In this document: positions 45,690-58,751 of the stretch, piece after piece
How positions within the stretch are numbered: position 1 is the stretch's first letter
How the letters are laid out: every line of letters starts with the position of its first letter
From: Pagrus major
Taxonomy: Eukaryota > Chordata > Actinopteri > Spariformes > Sparidae
DNA length: 64,000 nucleotides
Assembly: GCF_040436345.1 (NCBI RefSeq)
Contig: NC_133223.1
Span: forward strand, 10,893,613 to 10,957,612
Reading direction: 5' to 3'
The notes under the pieces: generated by a model
Told to the model about the DNA's origin: nothing
What the model saw: only the letters and a program-made list of their open reading frames with translations
The model's database searches: none
Position numbers and translations under genes: made by a program

Positions 45690-48600
45690 AACAAACAGTC
45701 AGGTCTATGTTTCTATGTCTGTGTCTGTCGCAGGTGTGGTCACAGCAGAGATGTGCCAGAGCAAAGACGACGGTGACGTCATGAGTAAGATGGTGGAGGA
45801 GATGGATGAGGTGAGAGGTCTTCAATCTGAGTTTCTTCCTGTGTCAATCACTGTCACATCTGTTTCAACACTTTGAACTGAATCTGTGTGATGGGGTGTG
45901 TTTCAGGTCGCTGGTCTGCAGTATAAGAAGTTTCTCGCCTTTCCATGGATCCTCACAGTCACATGGCCCATGGATACAGTCAGTAGTTTTATGTCTTATG
46001 CCTTCTTGTATAAGAGGGTCTCAGTAATTCTTAAACCATATTTTGGTCCATGATTTCAGGGGTCAACATACCAGTATTTATATTTATTTATTATAATATT
46101 GCTTTGATTGCTCAAAATCACTTCCTTATTCACTTATTCAAGTAAGAATCAATAGGGAGCTTAATAATGAGTTGAGATATCGGACAGTTTTAATTCATAT
46201 TTATTTTGGGCAGGTGCAGTGTGTCGGACACTGGATTTTTCATTCATTGGTGAATTTTTTGGGGTTTGCTATAAAGTGCATACATATTATACTTTGAATT
46301 CAGACCCTCAATGACAACAAATTGGCAAAAAGTACATACAGAGAGCAAATGTGGGGGAGGCTGTGGATGCAGCTTTGATGTGTTAAACCTGGCATTTCCG
46401 TACCTTTATTTATCCATGGTAGGTTCACAGAGCACGAATCCTGTTTTGCAGGAACAATCTGTTTACATACCGTATGTGCATATGTGTGCAACATATCCTC
46501 ATACCAAAACAAGTTAATAGGCCGGTTGTCAGCAAGTTTTTCTGATGAGGACGGGCTGCGTATGTGTCTCAGTTACTCTTATTCACACCTAGAGACCGTT
46601 CACAGTCCTTACATGTGACACTGGACTATATTTGATAAGCACAGCTACACCATGAGTTTACTGTGTTATATTATACACCGCTAGCCTGCATATGAGTCAT
46701 TGCTGCCTCTCTCTCCACTGTAGGATAGTGTGGAGTATCCTCTGATACAACCTGGACCATACGGACGCTGGTTCCACTCCGAGTTCTGTGACTTTGTGTC
46801 AGTGCTGGTGGCCCAGTGTCAGCACAGTGTCATATTTGACAGTTATCTGATGAACACCCTCATTTCACTGCTCACCGAGCTGTCCAACTCTTACATACGG
46901 GCCTTCAGACACACCTGCACTCTCGCAGGTAAGGAATATAAAACACAGACACATGTAGATACATAAACACATTCAATAACTAACTTTACTTTGGTCTTGA
47001 TCTGTTCAGCGGTGAAGCTGCTGAGCTCTCTGGTGGGTGTGGCTCTGAGCCTGAGTGTCAGTATTGAAAACAGTCAGAGACTGTTCGAGGTGCAAAAGTC
47101 AAAGACGATGAGACAGAAGAGCACACAGCAGCTGGAGAGAATACAGAAGACGATCACAGAGGTAAGACCAGTGTCACTCTGGCTGTGCAGAGAGGAAGTT
47201 AGTGTGAATGAGTCATGTCCAACTCGTTTCCTTTTGTTCTTTAAGCTGCAGGAGAAGAGGGCGGAGATCGAGAGCATGATGGACATCGTCTTCAAAGGAG
47301 TTTTTCTGAAAAGATATCGGTAGGTATTCTGGCATTGTTTCTGCACAGCTTTCAGTGTGCATTAGAGTGTGAGCTAATCTAGGGATTTTATGTGTGCCTG
47401 TGCAGCGATGTGCTTTCAGAAATTCGCTCCATCTGCATGGAGGAGTTGGGTTTGTGGATGAAGCGCTACAGTTCTGCATTCCTCAATGATAGCTACCTCA
47501 AATACATGGGCTGGATGATGCACGACAAGGTAAACAACAGCGTACGTGCATAATGTGACAGAAAAATAACTGGTAGGTACTGTACACACTCGGCATTGTC
47601 TCTGCACTGACTTTCAGATACCAGATGTGCGTCTCAAGTGTGTGTTAGGTCTACAGGGTTTGTATGGAGATCCTCTGCTCCTCCCTAAAATGGACCTGTT
47701 CACCAGTCGCTTTAAGGTAAACACTCCTGCTTAAAGCTGCACTAATGGACTATGGCCACTAAGGGTTAGAAAGACATCAAAACAAGCAGACAGGTTCACA
47801 ACCATCAGATATCGGTGGTTCATAAAGTTGTCAAAATGTCCTTTCTACAAAATTAGCAGACACAGAACAGTAGTAGTACATCTGGATTCATGTTTCTGGC
47901 AATGTGGCAAATTGGCAAATTGAAGTCCAATATTTACTCTCTCTTCTAACTCGATTTGGTCTCCAACAATTCCGGAAACAAATATCTGGCCCTTTAGCTG
48001 CTAAATGTTTGACTGTCTGTCAAGTTAAGTTTCCTTAAGTGACTAGAATCTTATATATCTATATTTTTTTTTATTTTTACGATTGGAAATGAGGTTGATG
48101 AGGGTTATAAGACTGAACCAAACAATACACATGCGGTTGTAAAATCTAAACAAGGAGCTGAAAAAGGCTTAAAAGCTCTGCAGAGATGCAGAATTGTGTG
48201 AGAATGCTGTTTTTCTGTCATAATGAATGGTACTTCAAACATCCTTTTCATATCCCACAGTGTTGATTCAGTGTTACTATTTAGAATATGAGTAATGCAT
48301 GTTCAGACAGACATGTTTGAATAAGTGTGGGCTCATTGCATGTTTACTGTTTGTGCTCCAGGACAGGATGATCTCCATGACCCTGGATAAGGACAATGAA
48401 GTGGCAGTACAGACCATGAAGCTACTGGTTCTCATCTCCAAGTGAGTCACCAGCCTGTTTTGTTGTCATTCTTATGCTGTGCTTATCAATTTCCACTCAT
48501 CCTTAATGTATTCCTTCTATGTTTCTTTGCATCAAACTACTTCTGACTCCTCAGAACATCTGATGAAGTGCTCAGTCCGGAGGACTACAAGCAGCTCCTC

Positions 48601-51600
48601 CAGTTTGTTTACTCCTCACAGCGCCCTCTAGCGGCCACTGCAGGGGAGCTGCTCTTCTCAAGGTATGCTGACCTCCATCATTTGAATAAAACAAACAAGC
48701 CAACAAAAACATGCAGTTAATCAGTGTTTGCCTGGATATTTTTGGCCAGGCTTCTCAACACTGTAGCCCCTGCATCTGATACTCAGGATGAAATGAATGA
48801 GGAGGAGACACAGAAACAACAAACATTTATCAGATTGAAGGCTCTGCTGCAGTTCTACCAGGAGTCTGAGGTGAAAACACATAGTTTAAATTCAAGGCTC
48901 TTGTTTTAGCTGAGAAAATAACTTGGATTGAGATCATGATGCTGTGAGTTGTCTTCCATGACACAGACATGAACTAACAGGCCTTGTCGGCTCTATTACA
49001 CTTTCAGCTGCACAAGCATGTGGTGTACCTTGTGGACAGTCTGTGGGACTGTGGTGGAGCCCTGCTGAAGGACTGGCCCACACTCACATCTGTGCTGCTG
49101 CAGGACCCTTCCTCACAAAGTCCAGGTAACTGTGACGCGTGCATGCTTGTGTGATACTTGACCATTTGATGTGGTCAAGTATCCTTATAATTCTTACTGT
49201 ATAACACCAAAGGTTTAGTTTCACAAATATATATATTTATTTGCTTTGATTGAAATACTTTCTCTGTATTGCAGATGGGGGCACATCTAGAATTTTTCTA
49301 AACCAGGGGCTATGAAATCTGAGTATTAGATTTTCTATAACCTGTTGATATTTTAGGCACGTTATAAACCACAGAAAGTAGCTAACAGCAACTCATCTTA
49401 GAGCAGTTTTGTCTTTGAAAAGGCAAACATTAAATTCAGGGTCCAGACAACAATATTATTTACTGTGGAGGACAAGTACAAGTCCCCCCTAGTCCTTAAG
49501 ATCCTTAGCTTTAGGTACATGCTGAAGTATTTGTTTGCCTGACCGGAGCCTATACAGAACACAGTGTATATACAACATAACCTTCAAACAATGCTTAGCC
49601 TTACCGGCAAGCAGCAGCTAGTTAACGTTAACTCTTTAAGTAGTAGTTAAGCTAACTTTAGACTGCTTAATGCTCAGCGAATGCAGGTAACTGGTCAGTA
49701 AAACATTAGCTAACTCACTGGTTAGTGAGACTAATGTTAGGAAATACAGGTAGATTGGTCCCTTTCCAGGTTCTCTGGTACTGGACCAGTGCAGTAGTTT
49801 CAAGGTAGAAGACACATTTGAGTTCACAGCTAAAATCAGCTGAACTATGATATTTGCAGATCTTTGAACATTCTGCCAATGAAATGCTATGAAGCTAACA
49901 GGAGCAGGTCAGGGGCCAATCAGATTTTAGCAGGGGCCACTGCCCGTGTTGCCCTGCCCCTGGATCCCATGATTATGGATGAATATGGTCATCCAGAAGG
50001 ACGTTTTTAAATCTAGTGCTTATTGATGACTGAAGCATATTTGTGATTATTATTGTGATTCCCTAGAAAAACACCTCAACAAGCCACCATTTAACACCCT
50101 ATATAGTGATTAGTAGACTTATTCACTAAGGTAATAAATCATTTTTAAAATGTTGTGCTTGTTTTGTTTCCATGCAAGTTTCAGAGCACCTGTAAGCTAA
50201 AGCAGTACTACATTATATGTATTACAAATTGTGTGTTTTTTTAATTTCAGTTTATTTGAAATAAAGAAATACAGACCCTGGTCTACCTTCATTACTACAA
50301 TAATACATAGTTTTAACTATATTTGATTTGATTTTTTATTTAAAGCATGTATTAGTATATTAACTGCTTCTCATTAAGTGTCTTTATCTCTGCCTCTAAC
50401 AGCCTTATATGCTTCATCTGCAGTAAAGTACATTTCCACCATAAAATACTATGATTACATTTTATTATTCAAACACCTCACTGTATCCTGTCGAATAAAT
50501 TCTCAATTCATCTATAGGGGAGATTATTTGATATGCATTTAGTCTGTTGCAGTCATTATCTGTATGTGTGTGTGATTGTGTGTGTGTGTGCAGGTCTTAC
50601 TCAGGCAGAACAGGCTGTACTTGTGGAGGTCCTGGTAGCGTCGGTGCGTCAGGCCTCAGAGGGGCCAGCCCTGGCAGGAAGGAGCGGAGCAAAGAAGGTC
50701 AGTGGGACATGTGTTTCTGACTCTAGCGTCACTTTACGTCTGATGTGATGGAAGTACGGACATATTCAAGACATAATCAAGAATTGAGTATTTGTGTCTT
50801 GATGTTTAGGTGATGAGTGCCAGGGAAAAGAAGATTCTGTATGATGACAGTACTAAGCTCACTGAACATCTCCTCACGGTGCTTCCTAAGTTATTGACCA
50901 AGGTATTTATGTCACACATATGGGTCCATATATGAGCCAGTCTGATTGTGTATGAAGAACATTCAGATCTCTGTGCTGCAGTTAGATTCAGAGCATTACT
51001 TTATGATAATGTCTATTCTTTAATGATGTTGTTTGTGCAGTTCTCAAGTAGCTGTGACATTGTTTCCTCCCTGGTGAAGATTCCTCAGTACTTCCTCCCC
51101 GAGTGTCCCGAGGCTGAAAACACACAGGTCTGCATTCCAGCCTTTCGTTGTGCACAAACAATATCATGAAGAATTTAATGAAAAACAAATGAATTTTTTT
51201 TTTTAACTATGCAATTAACACTGGAGTGTTTGACCAAAGTATTGGAGCTATGAAATAAAACTATTTAAGAAATGATTAGAGACACTAGTATATGATTAGT
51301 TTACTATAGGTTTATTATTAAAACAAAGGTACAATTCTGATATTTTCAATGAATAATTTACTTAAAATGATGAATCACTTGTCAGAATCACCTTAAATCA
51401 ATTAATTTTGTCATCTACTTAACTGCTCAATCAGCTATTTTAGTGTAGATTGTCTTTATTTGGCTTAATTGTTATTAGCGCTAGTGTATAGCCACTAAGT
51501 TGTCCATGCATTTTGAAATTAGTGTGCATTGTTCTCCTCCTCTTCAGGCAGTGTCCAGCCTGATGGCAGAGATTGGATCTGTTTTGGAGCTCCACTCAGA

Positions 51601-54600
51601 CCCTGCTGTCCTGGAGGCTGCAGCCCGCACCTACCTCAGTCTGTGTGGGGAGGAGACGGCTGGCTGCTCGACAGCCCGGGCTGCCAGAGACTCTCTGGTC
51701 CAGCGCTGGGTGGACCACTTGACAGCACTGCTGGGGGACTCGCTCAAGGTGAGGGGCACTGTTTCAATGTATGTATACACATCAGAGGACCCAAGGAACA
51801 TTTAAGAATACTTCTGCTACAAAAAGTAATGCACATTTTTCCTGATTTTTCTTGATTTTTGGCTGTTTTTTTTGTTTAAAATGTTGCATACTTTTACCTT
51901 TTCAACCTCTAAAAATCCTTTAAATGAAAGTTTCATAGAAAAAACAAACAGTTTTTGGTGTGATGCTCACACTAAGGCCATAACCTGTGATGAGGGCTCA
52001 CAAGGAGACATTACTTCCAGTGGTGCAATGTAACGAAGTACATCTACCTAAGCACAGTACATAAGTTCAAATTTTAGGTACTTGTACTATTTCCACTTTG
52101 TACAACTTTATACTTCTACTTGTTACTAGATACGTAGTTTTCATACGACAGGGACACAGGAAATATATGATGATCTTATAGAATATGATGCATTGTTATA
52201 TATTAAACCTCCCACCATAGCCACCACAGCTTTATACTAAGAGGTCACAAGCCAAAAGGATTTGGAGGTGTGCCAAACATCCTTGTATGCAAATAATAAA
52301 GAGCTTTACTTGACAAGATGACTTATTATTTCCTGTTTTTCTGTTGTAGGGTGACAGGTTGTCTTCTGACAAGGAGAAAACTGGAGAAATTCTAGCCACA
52401 CTGAAGAAACTCAGAGCTTTCCACAAGTGAGAGGTGTTCACAGTGAAGTTTGTGCCCACAATATTCTGCCTGTGATGTATATTTATTGGTTGTACATATC
52501 TATTTCTCTTCATCTTTTGTTAGCTGTCATGACCTCTCTCGCTGGAACCTGTTTAAGCTGTTGTCTCCTCTCCTGTCAGTGGAGAGCAGCCAGGGAGGAG
52601 CACTGCCTGAGGTACTGACACTGAAAACCTAGCTTTTTCTCAGATCAAGTTTGTTGATTGAACTCGTGTATCCAGTGTGTCCTAAGTCTTTTCTCTCTCC
52701 TCCATTTTTTTTTGTCTGAAGGTGCTGTGTGAAGTGCTGCAGTGTCTGTGTTACTCCATGCTCTGGTCTCTCAACACAAGTAGTGAAACTCTCACCTCCA
52801 GAGTGAGTTATGTCCGCTGATGCTTTTACCTAGTATCAAGTAGTATTAAGATTTCAAAATAAGACAGGACATTTCTATGAACAGCCAAATTAAAAGAAAG
52901 TGCCCAACATATTCATTCATTTTGGCAATATACAGTATTAATGTATGTAAATGCATCCGAGTTGATATATTATGGTTTTGGTTTGCACCATCAGTGAACA
53001 AAGCATCAGTCACAACAACATTTCAGATAAAAATAGAAGACATTCTTTCATATCCTCTTCAGTGGTTTGATTATGAAATGCAATACCATGTACAACTAAA
53101 TTTAAACTAAATCAGATATATAAAAAATGACGTTTGTAATGCCTACAAAAGAAATAAAACAGCTTTGTTTGTGCCAGAGAAGTTTCATGCCTGTGAAGAA
53201 ATGAAACTGTTCAAGCTATTTGTTTTACAGATACTCACTGGGGTGTTTTGGATAAGGGGCTGCTGCTGCAGCACTCCACTACTGCATAAATGCATCTTTT
53301 CTGATTAATTTTGCTGCATTATTGATTAATAAGTGGCCTCTGCACTACAGTGATTGTGTTGCTAGAATACGCTTGAGGTCTTAAGTGATTACAAGCAGCC
53401 AGTACACCAGTTTACATATCAGACAGTTTATAGTTTAAATGATTAATCGAATGATCGAAGGAAAATAATACACCGTTTTGATAATTGATTCTTCCATTAG
53501 GCAATTTTTTTAGCGAAAATGTGAACTGTGAACTGTACTTCTAGCGAGGACCAAATGAAGTCTGACATTATTTTGTTGAAGAATTTTTGCACAATTTTAG
53601 CCCCGATGTTACCGTCTTTAAGCCTCCATGTCCATTATCAGTGTGTGTGTGTGTGTGTGTGTTTTAGGAGAGAGCTGTGTCCCAGAGACTCCAGCTGCGT
53701 CTCTTCTGTGAGAGGGGTCATTCTTGTCTCTCCCACTCCGACCACAATTTGCGACAGCAGGTGGGACGGACATGAAACTGATGTTTTATCAACGACGGCA
53801 CTGTTAAATCTTTCTTCTAGCCTTTCTAACTCCTTCTGATTTCTCCGTATCAGGCTTTTCTGAGTATCTGTGATGTTCTGACGGCTCATTCCTACCAGCT
53901 ACACGTGTGGGATCCCACCTCCTTTGGTCCACTGCTCTACACTCCCAGTCCAAAACTGCAGAGGGCGCTGTTGAACTTTGTTTGCGTGCACGTCTTTGTT
54001 GGACCAGACTGTGACAGCCAGTGCAGTGGTGAGACCTCAGCCTGTGTACATGAAGCCTTTTTCCACTTATTTATCATCCATGTAAATATATTGAGCTTAC
54101 TGTTACCTCACTTGGATGTTTGAGCTTCATTTCGAGCTTCAATGTGAGCTACAATTTTGACATCATAACTAGTGAAGTTGAACCAGTGAAGCAGGAGACA
54201 TCTTGTGTCCAGCAGTAAAAAATATTAGCATAATCATAGATTCTCTTCAACAAGGTAATTTTTCTGGGCAAAAACCACATCAGACACAAATCATAAGTCT
54301 ATTTTTTATATGTCTGGAGAATATTTTTAAGAATAACTTTTTTATTTTTCTATATTTCTAATTCATATACAACATTTTTGTTTAATTGAGGATACTTGCT
54401 TGATACTTGCTTTAATTGACAGTAGACATAGGGTTGTTGGAGTAGAAACAAGGTAACAAAGGCCTAGCGGTGTAAGAAATACTCCAAAAACTTGGTCAAA
54501 GTAACAATACAACCGTGTAAAAATACTCCATAGCAATAAAAAAAAACACTGCATTCAAAATCCTGCATAGATGAACAAAAGTATCAGCTGCAAAATGTAC

Positions 54601-57600
54601 TTAGGTACTCTTCATGCAGAAAAATGTCCCCTGTGACTGATATTAGATTCTTAATACATAAGTAGCATTTTGCTTTTGTAGCAGGATGTTTTTTTCTATA
54701 ATTTCATTGGATAGTTGGATGGGGCATCAAACAATTATTTAAATGAAGCCATGCCTTTGGCATAGGCACAACATATTTTTGGGCATGGCCACAAAAGGCC
54801 AAATTTCTTAATGTAAAATCTGAAAAGTAACAAGTAACTGTACCTGTCAAATAAATGTGGTGGAGTAAGAAGTACAATATTTCCCTCTAAAATGTAGTTG
54901 AGTTGAAGTATAAAGTAGCATAAGATGAAGATACTCAACAAATGCTTATTTTCATTGTTGATTATTCTGCCGATTTATTTTATCTATAAAATGTCAAAAA
55001 ACAATTCCCCAGAGTCCAAAGTGACATCTTCAAACGGCTTCTTTTGTCCGACCAACACTACAAAACCCAAAGACTTTTCATTTACTGTCATAAATGACGA
55101 TAACAAAGTTTAGATCCATGTATCATGTGTTTGTTACACAGCTACCTTGCAGCGGTGTGTTAGAAAAACCTGTACCCATGCAGTGTGTGGGACACCCAGG
55201 AGTGAACACACAGCCTCTAATGCACAGTAGATGGCACTCTCACTCTTTCGGAGTGCAGCATCTTTTCTCGGGGCCTTCGGTCCTCTGAGTGAAGCATTGA
55301 TTCGGTGCACCATCTCACCGTGGTAAAAACATGCAGATATTAAATGCACGGCCACACATTTGGCTTCATACCTCGCTGCAGAGCTGCCCGCTGACTGTAA
55401 ATGGGCTCTGATTTCCAACCTGACCTGACAGTTGACCCCCAATTACAAAGGAAGCCCTGTTAATGCCCTAAGACTGAAACTGGCTTGACTAATTTGTATG
55501 AAAGGATGTTCGACTTTGTTATGCAGTAACAAGTGCTGCAGCTTGTAAACTGATGACGGCGGTGTGTTCCTGTCTGTTTTAAAATGAGGAAAACAAGATT
55601 GACATGTTGGTAATACATAGTGTTCTTTGTGTAAAGTACTGCAAGTAAACTTATGAATTCATTCATGGCTTTCTGTAACTAAAACATTTTATTACCTTTA
55701 CAATAGCTTCTACTCTCACAGACATATTGCAACCAAATATGGGATCGTCCAGAGAAGTCAATAGCTGTCCTGGTGGAAATCCCTTAAATGTTCAACCAAA
55801 TACAATACGGGATTATTGGTTTTTGAACATGTAATAAAAAGCTATTGTTTTATTGGATTTGCCTGGTAATGGTTTTGTTATAAAGACAGTGTTTTCTATT
55901 AGCTGCTGGATCAGAGATCACTCGGAGGGCAAAGGCACTGAGTTAAATCATAAAATCAGGGCAATCTCTTTCCGTGAGAAAATTCCATTAACTCTGGCTC
56001 ACCTCCGAGCCTATTTTATTAGCCTTGTGAAAGATTGAAGCCACATGGTGTCACAACCATAACTCTAGACTTATGTTATCTTTGATTTCCACCTGCTAAA
56101 GCCATTGTCCTGAAACTAACTGAAACACTCTTTTCCGCCTCTGCTTTGTTCTTTTCTTTCTGTTATATGATTTCTCATGATTAATCACTCGTCTCACTTC
56201 ACCCCCTTTTCCCTCGCTCTCAACCACTTCACATCCAACCACACCATTCAACTCCATCTGGCTCCCTCAGTCAGTGAAAACTCTGAAGTGGAGAGACTGG
56301 AGGACCTTCACAAACGGAGAAATCTGCTGGCGGCCTACTGCAAACTGATAGTTCATGGAGTGCTGGAGATGAGCATGGCAGCTGAGGTCTTCATGTACTA
56401 CAGGAAGGTAAAGGTGAATTCCTCAAAGAAATAGTTTGACATTTTGGGAAATACGCCTAGTAGCTGTCCAGCCAAGATTGATACAATTCTCATGCTTGGA
56501 AAGTAAATATTAGGGATGTTCCTATTGACTTATTTTCCTGAAATTTAAATGGAAGTTTAAACTTAGACTAGTTAACAATTGCCTACATTACCCACCGTGC
56601 AACTTAGCCTCTGTGTGAAATCACTGAGGGCAATTTATCAGATTATATGCAGTTTCCTCTGGAGCCACAAAAGGCTTTATATTACTTCTTTCACATATGC
56701 AGTAGTACTCCCCAAGACCTGTAAACACACTTTAATGTGTAAAATTGGTGGAGTTACCCTTTAATTATCTAGTTGACTAGTTGCACACGTCCATAGTAAA
56801 TATGAAGCTATAGCCAGCAGCCACTTAGCTTAGCACAAAGTCTGGAAACGGGGAGACAGCTAGCCTGGCACTTTCCAAAGGTCGCTGTAAAGGGGTGTTC
56901 AGCTTGTATCATTTGGGAGAAATTGGTTGCTGAACAGTCAATAAAATTACTTTACAGATGTTAGCTGTAAGCTGGTGTGCAACAAGTGTCTAAATGCCTC
57001 TTTCCATTGACTCTGTCTACTCCTGCATCTCTAAAATTCTGAACACACAATAAGGATCTAAATTCAATTCCTCTCTTTTGTGTAATACACTCTAAAGATG
57101 AGGAAGACTGCAGAAAACCACCACGGCTGACAAAGAAATGACTGTCTTAAAACCGCAACCTGTTGTTTTCACACTTTTGGATTTAACAATCAACATATAA
57201 TGCATTAACAATAAGTGAGCTTCAGAGGTTCTGGTTGGTGGATTTAGTTTTCTTTTGGAAAGAGCCAGGCTGACTGTTTACTCATTTACAGTTTCTATGC
57301 TCAGCTCAGTTAATTGACTACTGGCTGACTGTAGCTTCATATTTAGCGTTCAGACATCACAGTGGTATCAATCTTCTCATCTAACTCCAAGTGAATTAGG
57401 GAATTTTCAGACCTATTCCTTCAGTGCTAGTATATACTACAGATATCTGCTTGGAGCTTTCTTTGATTTATTTGTCCCTCTTTGTCCTCAGTACTACAAC
57501 GACTTTGGAGACATCATCAAGGAGACGATGTACAAGACCAGACAGATCGATAAGATCGAGAGTGCTCGTACACTGGTGCTCTGCTTGCAGCAGGTATAGT

Positions 57601-58751
57601 TTCTCCACACACCCCCTAAAAACATACGCTTCAGCTACACTCTGGTAGCTGCGAGATGCTGATGTGATTTCCTTCACTTTCCCAGCTGTTTGTTCGTCTG
57701 AAGCGAGAGCAGGAGAGCGGCGGCAAGGCTCACCCAGGAGTCCAGACCTTCACCAGCATCAAAGAGCTGGCCAGGCGGTTTGCCCTCACTTTCGGGGACC
57801 TCTTCAAGTTTCGTGAGTGCGTCGTCATGATCCACAGGTCAGCATGGACTCATTTCTCATTACTTGGGTTTGATTGTGTTTTTTTGTTTCTAAACTTGTG
57901 TGTGTGTTCCACACGTGTCTGTCAATATGTGCAGGAACAGCATAGAGTTTGTGTTCCAAGAGTTTAGTCAGACCCCAGACACTCCTACGCCACCGTACCT
58001 CTCCTACCTGACCATCCTCAGTGAGTTCTCAAGCAAACTTCTCAAACCAGACAAGAAAACAGTGTAAGTGCTGCACACAGCATACAGGTTTTCAAACAGG
58101 TTTTTAAATGTACTTCGTTTTCTGAAAGTCTGTTCTTGTCTGTGCAGGTTGTCCTACCTGCAGAAGCACACTGCAGAGCACATAATTAACCTCAGGGAAG
58201 AGTGCTGGCAGCCGCTTATCTACTATCGTGCTTCCCTATTGGCTGTGGCTGAAGGGGAGGATGCTGTGTCCTACGTTAGCTCCGACAGGAAGCCGTGCAT
58301 GCCCAACCGCTCTCCCTTCTCCAAACAAAAACTGGAAGGTACTATACTAAACAAAGTCAAGCACAGAATTGTTATGTTCTCACTGTCACAAAGTACCAGC
58401 TGCATCATGTGTGTAACTTTTTTTTGGTCATTTTAGGAAGCAAGTCCCCCTGCCCATTCAACCCTGCTGACTCCAAAGACAGTAAGGCTCACAGGTCCAG
58501 CTTCAGTCCAAGGTGAGGCTCAGAAATACTTTACTTTCAAAATTCTTATTCATTTAATGAAACAAATCTTATTCACCTTGCACATATGAATTACTGTAAC
58601 CTCATCTAACCTCAGCCATCAGGAAAAGACACCTGATATGGATCCCTTTTCTGTCCCCGTGGAACCTCCTGCGAAAAGATTGAACATCGAGGCGTCTGTC
58701 CTCAGCACAGGCAGCGAGGCAGACGAAGACACCGTGGAAATCGAACTGTAG
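42775..58751 (+). CDS. stag3: Cohesin subunit SA-3 (STAG3), meiotic stromalin
   Basis: HEAT-repeat subunit of meiotic cohesin that binds the kleisin and holds sister chromatids and axes in germ cells. Exons: 42775-42793, 43298-43337, 43413-43500, 44834-44998, 45534-45630, 45734-45810, 45907-45978, 46724-46928, 47010-47161, 47246-47319, 47406-47529, 47618-47716, 48362-48441, 48555-48662, 48750-48870, 49008-49125, 50594-50697, 50810-50902, 51041-51127, 51548-51748, 52350-52426, 52524-52611, 52722-52802, 53668-53760, 53854-54028, 56271-56407, 57492-57593, 57686-57837, 57935-58063, 58148-58338, 58437-58512, 58616-58751. About 1186 residues, against 1225 in human. A basic N-terminus precedes the STAG region; the stromalin conservative domain lies at about residues 325-400 ([20 protein letters not shown]). 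STAG3 fits better than STAG1/2 because of the short divergent tail and segments such as [16 protein letters not shown]. Exons 3-32 are in phase; the exon 1-2 junction is uncertain. Confidence 0.92.
43790..44140. repeat. Full-length-looking GATTAATC-type repeat in stag3 intron 3
   Basis: Contains TAGTTGATCAATTGATTAGA, TTTGATAATTGATTCATC, GGGTTTTGGACTGTTGGCC, GATAAAACAAGGAATGTGA and AGAAAATAATTGGCAGATTA, ending CTAGTTAGTTGCATCCC. The order matches the family seen at 62398-62722 on the other strand. Confidence 0.6.
45028..45126. mobile_element. Internally deleted Tc1-like transposon remnant
   Basis: Starts at a TA with CACCGATCAGCCACAACATT, the terminal inverted repeat of a Tc1-like element common in fish. 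It continues GACAGGTGATGTGAATAACA and then jumps to GCAATGTTCTGCTGGGAAAC CTTGG, which in the full element encodes the transposase segment MFCWETL. Everything between and after is lost. It lies in stag3 intron 4. Confidence 0.7.
45651..45685. repeat. (CA)n microsatellite in short stag3 intron 5
   Basis: About 17 CA units inside an intron of only 103 bases (45631-45733), between the donor at 45631 and the acceptor before 45734. Confidence 0.95.
49265..49970. repeat. GGGGCCACTGCCC-type repeat in stag3 intron 16
   Basis: Begins near GATGGGGGCACATCTAGAAT with CCAGGGGCTATGA and ends GCAGGGGCCACTGCCC then CCCTGCCCCTGGATCC. These GC-rich, partly inverted edges around an AT-rich body resemble a non-autonomous DNA element family of fish. 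A minus-strand open frame inside has no recognisable product. Confidence 0.5.
50561..50593. repeat. TG-rich tract forming the stag3 exon 17 acceptor
   Basis: TGTATGTGTGTGTGATTGTG followed by TGTGTGTGTGCAG leads straight into exon 17 at 50594, replacing the usual pyrimidine tract. Confidence 0.9.
52018..52150. repeat. AGTACTTGAGTAAA-type interspersed repeat, third copy
   Basis: Begins CCAGTGGTGCAATGTAACGA, continues AAGTACATCTACCTAAGCA, TTTTAGGTACTTGTACT and TTTATACTTCTACTTGTTAC. It is the inverse orientation of the copy at 4245-4385 and shows the CAGTGGTG end. Confidence 0.65.
53641..53667. repeat. (GT)11-TTT tract forming the stag3 exon 24 acceptor
   Basis: Eleven GT units (53641-53662) are followed by TTTAG, with exon 24 starting at 53668. 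The arrangement has the same order as the TG-then-T tract before human CFTR exon 9. Confidence 0.92.
54590..54945. repeat. AGTACTTGAGTAAA-type interspersed repeat, fourth copy
   Basis: Left part AAAATGTACTTAGGTACTC and CATGCAGAAAAATGTCCC; right part AAGTAACAAGTAACTG, GTCAAATAAATGTGGTGGAG, AAGTACAATATTTCCCTC and AGTATAAAGTAGCATAAGA. It is longer than the other copies and lies in stag3 intron 25. Confidence 0.6.
56430..57415. mobile_element. Long imperfect foldback repeat in stag3 intron 26
   Basis: Left arm: AGTTTGACATTTTGGGAAAT, AAATATGAAGCTATAGCCAG, CTTAGCTTAGCACAAAGTCT and AGCTAGCCTGGCACTTTCC. Right arm in reverse order and complement: GAGCTTCAGAGGTTCTGG, AGAGCCAGGCTGACTG, GCTTCATATTTAGCG, ATCAATCTTCTCATCTAACT. 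This is a hairpin-capable fish repeat with extra sequence between the arms. No coding sequence is present. Confidence 0.65.
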
